Shown: piece after piece, positions 57,438 through 64,000 of the stretch
How the letters are laid out: every line of letters starts with the position of its first letter
How positions within the stretch are numbered: the first letter of the stretch is position 1
Assembly: GCF_027580225.2 (NCBI RefSeq)
Contig: NC_073356.2
Location: 7,102,501-7,166,500 of the forward strand
Origin: Misgurnus anguillicaudatus
Taxonomy: Eukaryota > Chordata > Actinopteri > Cypriniformes > Cobitidae
Reading direction: 5' to 3'
Length of the DNA: 64,000 nucleotides
Position numbers and translations under genes: made by a program
Notes under the pieces: model-generated
Seen by the model: the letters and a program-made list of their open reading frames with translations, nothing else
Databases searched by the model: none
Told to the model about the DNA's origin: nothing

Positions 57438-58018
57438 ATTGTGAAATTTACATTGTGGACCATGTTCATCTGATTGAACCCATTACGATGCTTTACTGTA
57501 TGCCTAATAATATAAGGATGTTTTACTTTTTTAGTCAAAACTTAAGTTCGCTTCTGCAGTTTATAAATGTCCAGTGTGATGAAGCAATGTGATGGCTCTT
57601 CTGTTTCAGCACCACGGACAGAGACAGATGACCGTTTACTCAATACAGTCTGCGACGAGCAAACACGATCCACACACACGAAATATAAATAAGAAATTTT
57701 CTACAAATATTATTATTTGTATAATAAGCCACTCGGGGCGTTGGGTTGCCCTCTGTCTCGCGTCGTGAGTAAATCGCATTTATTTTGTAACGCTAAGCAA
57801 GTTTCATTTCCTCTAGCTCAAGTGTAAAAGTAATTCAGTGGTTTTAGTTACACATTAGTCAGACTAAAAGGTTTATGCATGAGATTTAACGTCATCACAT
57901 GACTACAGCACCAACCACACACACATACACGAGCGCGCACCTCTCTGCTCCATAGACTCGATGTAAACACCGGGCGCGACGCGTGCGCTTTGTCTCTGAG
58001 CTCGGACCCCGCCATGCC

Positions 58019-61000
58019 ATGGATGCTTTATGGCAATATCAGTTTAGGATCATTTTACTCGGGGACTCGACGGTGGGGAAATCATCTCTGCTCAAGAGAT
58101 TCACGGACGGCATATACAGCGATGTAGCGGACCCGACGGTCGGGGTGGATTTTTACGCCCGATCACTAGACATTGAACCGGGCGTAAAAATCAAACTACA
58201 GCTATGGGATACAGCGGGCCAGGAAAGATTCAGGTTAACATTACTGTTGTTTTAAATGTGATTTTTATCTTTACTATCTATGTCTCATCTGCTGACTGCT
58301 GCCTGACATTTTTTTGCTAACCACATCCTATAGGCACGTAAGTGTTACTGACAGAGTGCATGTTTATTCCAGAATGATTAATTTAATATGACATGGTGAA
58401 ATCAAAATGCTATGCATGCATTTATGATGTAGCCTAGTAGTGTGTAAAAGGTCATTCATCACGGGGTTTTGTGTAATTCAGTTTAAGTAGGCTTGCACGC
58501 AGGCCTAGACCAGACATTTCTGAATGAGATTTTACAGGCACATCACGTTGACTGTTTTTTTTTCTCATATCATGTCACACTTGGATTAAGCTTGTGTTTA
58601 GTCATATTGAGTCTCCGATCTGTTTGTCATATATATTTAAATCCACTGCCTGCCTTCAGGGTAGCACAAACATCCACCTTCTTTGCTTATTTGCCACAAC
58701 AGCTCTTATGGCCTATAGATAAATACTGGATGTGGATGTGTGTGTACCGAATTAAATTTTAGAATAATTTTCGGAAACATTGCATGCATGTGGTCAAAAT
58801 GGTTAACATCCTCTCAAAAGAAAAGGTACACAAGCTGTCATTGGGGCGGCACCCTTTAAAAGGTAGGAAAGAGCAGGGCACAAAGTAATGCTTTTTGACT
58901 TTGGCTCTATCTATCATTTAATTTTTTTCAAGTTAGATTAATCATTTGTTTACACAATCAACACACACATCTCTGCTACAAATGAACACTTAAAGTTTGT
59001 TTGTGGGACCTATCACTATCGTACAATTACACCGAAAGTCACAGGAGTGCAAATGTTACAAACGTACCCCATAGGTGGGGTTTTTTGTAACAAACAGAGG
59101 GTTTATTGTAACACATGTTAGAAAATTTTGTTTAAACACAAATAATTCAATAAAATCCAATAAAGGTGGATATTGTTTATTTATCCATGCATGGCCCTTC
59201 GTAAATATCCTTGCATCAATGCATGATTTTTTTTTTGAAAGGGCTGCACAATTAAGACAAAATATCTTTATTGTTAGTTATTTCCTCTGATATTGTGTAA
59301 ACAGATATCATTTTGATGAATAGTATTTACATTTTTTTATTTAATTATCATTGTATGCTGGAGGCTTAGCACTGAAAAAAAATTATTCATTGAATTTACT
59401 CAATTTTTTAAGGTAAGTGGTTGCAATCAAAAAAACAAAAGTTTATTTTACTTTACTAATCTTTTTTGTTTAAATGTAGCTTAAATAATTTGATTGCAAC
59501 CACTTACCTTAAAAAAATTAAGTAAATTCAATGAATCATTTTTTTGTGTTGTAACACTGTGACAATTAACCCTGCTGTGTAAAAATGTTTTCAATCCCAG
59601 CTATCAGTAACTAGAAGTTGCTGACATGTTTCAAAATTGTGTTATGTTTTAGGTAACAAGACAGTGATTAAAATAATATAAGGTTTGATTTGGTGTCTTA
59701 CACAACTCAGAAGTAATCTTATCCAATATTTTAACCCAAAACACGTCAAAACTTTTCACAAATTCACAGGAGATCATCTTCTGACAGTAAGAGAAAAAGA
59801 CCAAAAGCACAGATTGCTCGGCCCTGTAAAGTAGCCGTGTTACAATTAACCCTGCATTAGTTTGTGCCCTGTTCACACCTACACCCAAAAAGTACTTCAG
59901 ATATTGGTACCAAATGTATACATGTGTACCTAAATGGTACATTTTAGGATCTATTTAAGGGTGCTGTCCCAATGAAAGCTTTTGTACTATTTATTCTGAA
60001 AGTGTATACTGTACCAGGTGTTAAAGATAAATGTATTTAAATGAACACAGTACCTGTATGCTAGGATCAAAGGACAAATTTTAATACACGGTTAGACTTT
60101 TTATTATATATATATGCGGTAACTGCCCCATTACAGTACATGTTTTTTTACAGTAAGATGCCTTTACCGCAGTTCCATTTTAGAGTATAAGACTCTTACT
60201 GTAACCTAGTTTAAAAAAAATATTGCCTTGAAGGGGAAAACAAACCCAGGTCACCTGTGTCGTAGGTCTGTAACACTACCACAGTGCCACAGAGTCACTT
60301 GATAAAACTTACTCGCTACACTCTCCAAGTAGCCTCTTCTGTCACTCTCCCGACACTCCGAGGAGCGAAATCTTGCCTTCACTAGTTTTTTGAAGTCTTG
60401 AGGTCAAATTCAAATCTGACGGTCCATAATCCCTTTCTTGTTTCCATCTACAATTCTCAATCAATTATTTACACTGCTGAAAACAATTCACATTTTGAAA
60501 TTTGCTTCACTGCTAAAAGCATAACAAATAAAATTTATTTCATTTCATAGAGATATTTAATTTTTCCATTTTATATGCTTTTATAACACTGTTTTATTCA
60601 ACTACAGTAGCACTGCTGTTGTTTTACAGCAGTCTACCGCAAATTTAAAACATACAGTAAATTAAATTTTAATACCCATAATGCAATGCATATTACAGTA
60701 ATGAACTGGAAAAGAAAAATACGGTATTTTACTGGGCATTTTGTGGTAACTGTAGAAATTACAGTTAAATCTAACAGTGTGCACTTACAGTGACTTGAGT
60801 TGCTTTCTAAATGTTCACATTGTGTTTTTACTATGCATCAGTATAAAATTGCTGAGCCCATATCAATAACCGATTACTTAGATTGACATCTATTGATACC
60901 TTGGGGCAGTTTCCCAGACAGGGCTTATCCTAGTCCTAAAGACTAAAAGGCATGTCTGAGCTGCTTTGTCCTGACTAATTTTAAATATATATTGGTGCCA

Positions 61001-63051
61001 TTGTTTTGTCTCAAGATGCACACCAGTAATGTTTTTGTGGGGTTTGTTTGTAAGAACTTCATAAATGACCTAATATAAATAAAGTCCTAGTCGTGGATCA
61101 ACCCATGTATCACGAAATTACGTACCTATAGTCACATAATTTTGTGAGTGTTTTTGCGTGAACATGTCAAGCATTTGTTAGTCAACTGTTTTGTCCTATT
61201 TTCTTACCATTGTCGCTTTGGTTTAGGGTTAGATTTACATAAAATGACATCCTTACCCAAACCCAACTCTAACCCTAATGCCAGGCGACAATAGTTTAAA
61301 AATAATAAAATATAAAAAAATAATTCATGAAAAAAGGTTGAAACCAATACTTACATAAAGTGACATCCTAACGCAAACACCAAGTCTGACCCTGAACCGA
61401 AGCGTCAGTGGTTTGAAAATAGGACAAAACAGTTGAGTAACAAATACGTGACATTGAAACCTAAACAGAAATACGTGACGTTCACGCAAAAAAGGGTGAA
61501 AAACGTGTCAGTGTCACGGAAAAGACTCACAAAATTATGTGACTATAGGTACATAATTTCGTGATACAGGTTTGCGTGGATTAACCTTAACCTAATCTGG
61601 GAAACCGCCCTATTATTTTGTAAAATCCTATATGTGCAAAGCATACAAACTGCTAAAATAATCACATAGCATGAGTTCTGATGCGTTTTAAATATTCAGT
61701 CGATTTCAGATATTGTGAAAATTTGCTTTTCTGTCGATACCGACTATAGGTCGATATATTTGTGCATTCCTAGTTTTTACGTATACGTTTCTGTTCAACT
61801 GAGCACAGAGTAATAAAAGTGGGTACTGGGTATTAAAGGGATAGTTCACCCAAAAATTCTCCTGTTGTTTTAAACCTGTATATATTTCTTTTTTATGATC
61901 AACACAAAAGAAGATATTTTATTATCAAAACACTCCCAAAATATTTGTTTTACTACTATGAAGTCAACGGAAAAAACAGCCTGATCTCACGAATTTCCGT
62001 GGGATAATCACAACATTTTTCCGTGGCATTCTCACGGATTAGTTACTCAACGGTTTTGTCCTATTTTCTTACCATTTTCGCGTCGGTTTAGGGTTAGATT
62101 TACATAAAATGACATCCTTACCCGAACCCAACTCTAACCCCAACCCCAGGCGACAATTGTTTAAAGTTTAGAAAATATAAAAGAATACATCAGAAAAAAA
62201 TAGTATAAACCAATAATAAAAGTGACATCCTAACGCAAACACCAAATCTAACCCTAAACCGAAGCGAAAATGGTTTGAAAATAGGAAAAAGCAGTTGAGT
62301 AACCAATCCGTGAGAATGCCACGGAAAAAGACAGTCCGTAGCAGGGCCACGGAAAAATGCGTAGATCCGTGAGAATGCCACGGAAAAATGAGCAAAAAAT
62401 TCCATGACTATCCCACTGAACTTTGTGAGATCACGTTGGTAAAAAAAACCTCATACAGGTTTAAAAACAACATGAGGGTGAGTAAAGGTGAGATGAGGGT
62501 GAGATGCCAAATTTTTTTATTTTTGGGTGAGCTATCCCTTTAAGAAATGTTCCAGGTTCAACATCGTTGACGTACTGTTCATTACCAAAAATTGTGGATA
62601 TCTTAAACATTTTGTTTTCTCCAGGTCCATAACCACTTCGTACTATCGCAACTCGGTGGGCGGGCTCCTGGTCTTCGACCTGACCAATAGGAAGACCTTC
62701 GATCATGTGCGGGAATGGCACAGAGAAGTCAGCGAGCACATCCTGCCTCATCACATGGTCTACATCCTAATCGGCCATAAAAGCGACCTGAGCCGCGACC
62801 GCAAGGTTTCGCGCGACGAGGCGGAGCAGCTGGCGGCCGACCTCGGCGTCCGCTACGTGGAAACTTCGGCCAAGTGCAACAGCAATGTGGAAAGAGCTTT
62901 CGAGCTGCTCACACGGGACGTCTATGAGCTGATGAAGATGGGCGAGATCTCCACCCGTGACGGATGGGACGGAGTGAAAAGTGGCCTCACCGCTAAAGTT
63001 CTGTATCCGGCTGAGGAGGTGGCGGAGCGTGAAAAGAGCTGTAACTGCTGA
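58019..63051 (+). CDS. rab42: Rab GTPase, Rab42/Rab39 type
   Basis: Two coding exons, 58019-58233 and 62625-63051, total 642 nt and give 213 residues. The start ATGG in GCCATGG context opens MDALWQYQF; an in-frame upstream ATG at 57983 is less likely. Motifs: P-loop GDSTVGKS (15-22), switch I with PTVGVDF, switch [12 protein letters not shown], base-binding GHKSD in place of NKxD as in Rab39/Rab42, ETSAK, and a C-terminal Cys-x-Cys prenylation signal (CNC). It would act on a vesicle-trafficking membrane in the GTP form. The split after ERF-R matches related Rab genes. Between Rab42 and Rab39 I prefer Rab42 for [12 protein letters not shown] and EWHREV; this is from memory of the family. The 4.4-kb intron is full of MITEs. 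Confidence 0.9.
59370..59559. repeat. Palindromic MITE in the Rab intron
   Basis: CACTG and CAGTG-type ends enclose two arms of about 70 bp, with AAGGTAAGTGGTTGCAATCA at the left and its complement at the right. Confidence 0.75.
60902..61611. repeat. DNA element with GGGGC(A)GTTTCCCAG ends, containing a nested foldback
   Basis: GGGGCAGTTTCCCAGAC (60903) mirrors TCTGGGAAACCGCCC (ending 61610). Inside it a separate foldback element occupies 61106-61568. Confidence 0.55.
61106..61568. repeat. Foldback MITE with long terminal inverted repeats
   Basis: TGTATCACGAAATTACGTAC at the left is mirrored at the right, and the arms pair for about 45 bases with few mismatches. The interior carries the ACATAAAATGACATCCTAAC repeat also seen at 1500 and 62100. 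Confidence 0.8.
61833..62543. repeat. TTAA-type element with a nested insert, 80 bp before the last Rab exon
   Basis: TTAAAGGGATAGTTCACCC and GGGTGAGCTATCCCTTTAA form the ends. A second element with TGATCTCACGAA and TTTGTGAGATCA ends (about 61981-62435) lies inside it and again carries the ACATAAAATGACATCC repeat. The outer element stops about 80 bp upstream of the exon 2 acceptor. Confidence 0.7.
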
Positions 63052-63655
63052 CTCCCAAAATACCCCTGTAATCTCTCACCTGTGTCTGTGTTGCATCATG
63101 AACACTGTCTGGTCTCTGCTCACCATCACGCTTGTTGTCGCTTTCGGAGAATGATGGTGTAGTTCTCTGAATGCAGGGCACTTAAAAATGGCTCAATTTG
63201 ATGTGATGAGCACATACATATGAGTGTAGTATGTCTGGGTCCTGCTTTATTAGAGACCGACCCTGAAAAAACAAGGGGTGTAAAATGCTTGCTGCAATCT
63301 TGTGAACATTGATGTACGGTTAAACATTTTTATATGTCTGTGCTTCCAGCTCTGTGTCTCATCCCATCACTTGAACATTATACAGAAACTGGGCTAGTTT
63401 CTATCCTTTTAATGATGGTTGTGGCATTCTTTACCTTTAACATCCTAAAATTTCCTGCTGAAGCAAGAAGTTGGGAAGGGACATACAGAAGGATTTGTTG
63501 TTTGTTGAAACTATAGCCTTTAGATTATAGCATATTAGCAGGTTGGGACATTGTTATAGTAAAGAGAATTTTATTGGACAATTAATTAGAAACTAAATTG
63601 TACATATATTCATCCAAACAAGACAAATCATCAATATTTTGGTTTATTTGGGCAG

Positions 63656-63661
63656 AATAAA
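63656..63661 (+). terminator. rab42: Candidate polyadenylation signal of the Rab gene
   Basis: AATAAA 605 bases after the stop codon. Another AATAAA-like run occurs near 63939. The stretch between stop and signal has no other feature. Confidence 0.5.
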
Positions 63662-64000
63662 GTGTGTACATTTTAAATGCTTATGGTTTTGTAAAGTTTT
63701 AGCATACAGTTTTAGTATACATCATACAGTATATAGAGTTTATGAAATACAGGCTATGAAAACAATTTTGATTTAAATGTCTAACATGGGACTTTTTTGA
63801 AATGGGAAGTCTAAATTTTATTATTAATGGGTCTGCAAATGTGATGTAGCACAATATTCTCCAATTAACCGCATTTCCCATCACACAATGAACACATTTC
63901 CATGCATCATAGCTTCTGACACAACAGCATAAAGAAGAAAAATAAAAATACAAAATCATTTATCATTTAAAAAATTGTATTTAACACAAAAAAAATTAAT

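Overview
The window looks like nuclear DNA from a teleost fish, most likely a cyprinid. The host genes have GT-AG introns and vertebrate-type products. The DNA between them is AT-rich and packed with cut-and-paste transposons and palindromic MITEs of kinds familiar from zebrafish-like genomes. No sign of a bacterial, plasmid or organellar sequence was seen.

Host genes occupy the right-hand third. ctps1 (CTP synthase, + strand, 17 coding exons, 44646-53677) is followed tail-to-tail by an apparently undescribed multi-exon non-coding gene on the - strand (about 56675 to 54190). That gene has a TATA/CCAAT promoter, a pyrimidine-rich 5' start and five intronic snoRNA candidates, at most one per intron (three C/D box, two H/ACA), so it reads as a snoRNA host gene. 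Divergent from it lies a two-exon Rab GTPase gene of the Rab39/Rab42 type (58019-63051, + strand). In mammals RAB42 lies close to the snoRNA host SNHG12, so the non-coding gene may be its fish counterpart (inference).

The left two thirds (1-43.4 kb) hold no recognised host gene. From left to right: an unassigned stretch; a 4.8 kb hAT transposon (4752-9568) inserted inside an older element (3320-10139); a complete Ty3/gypsy element of Mag type with 188-bp LTRs and a 5-bp target duplication (13136-17701, - strand); a gag-like fragment (18620-19138); several MITEs; a decayed Tc1/mariner element (23603-25135) next to a MITE; a hAT-type MITE carrying a copied piece of that Tc1/MITE junction (27170-28232); a piggyBac-like relic (28573-29824); a second Tc1/mariner relic (32571-33360); THAP-domain exon relics (34724-34921 and 43229-43308); and an intact intronless 465-codon ORF without transposon partners (37831-39228, - strand), which may be an endogenised viral nucleoprotein-like gene.

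Points most worth checking are the snoRNA host gene, the orphan 465-aa ORF, an Asn in place of the catalytic Asp in the reverse transcriptase of an otherwise complete gypsy element, and one surplus nucleotide at the ctps1 exon 9/10 junction.
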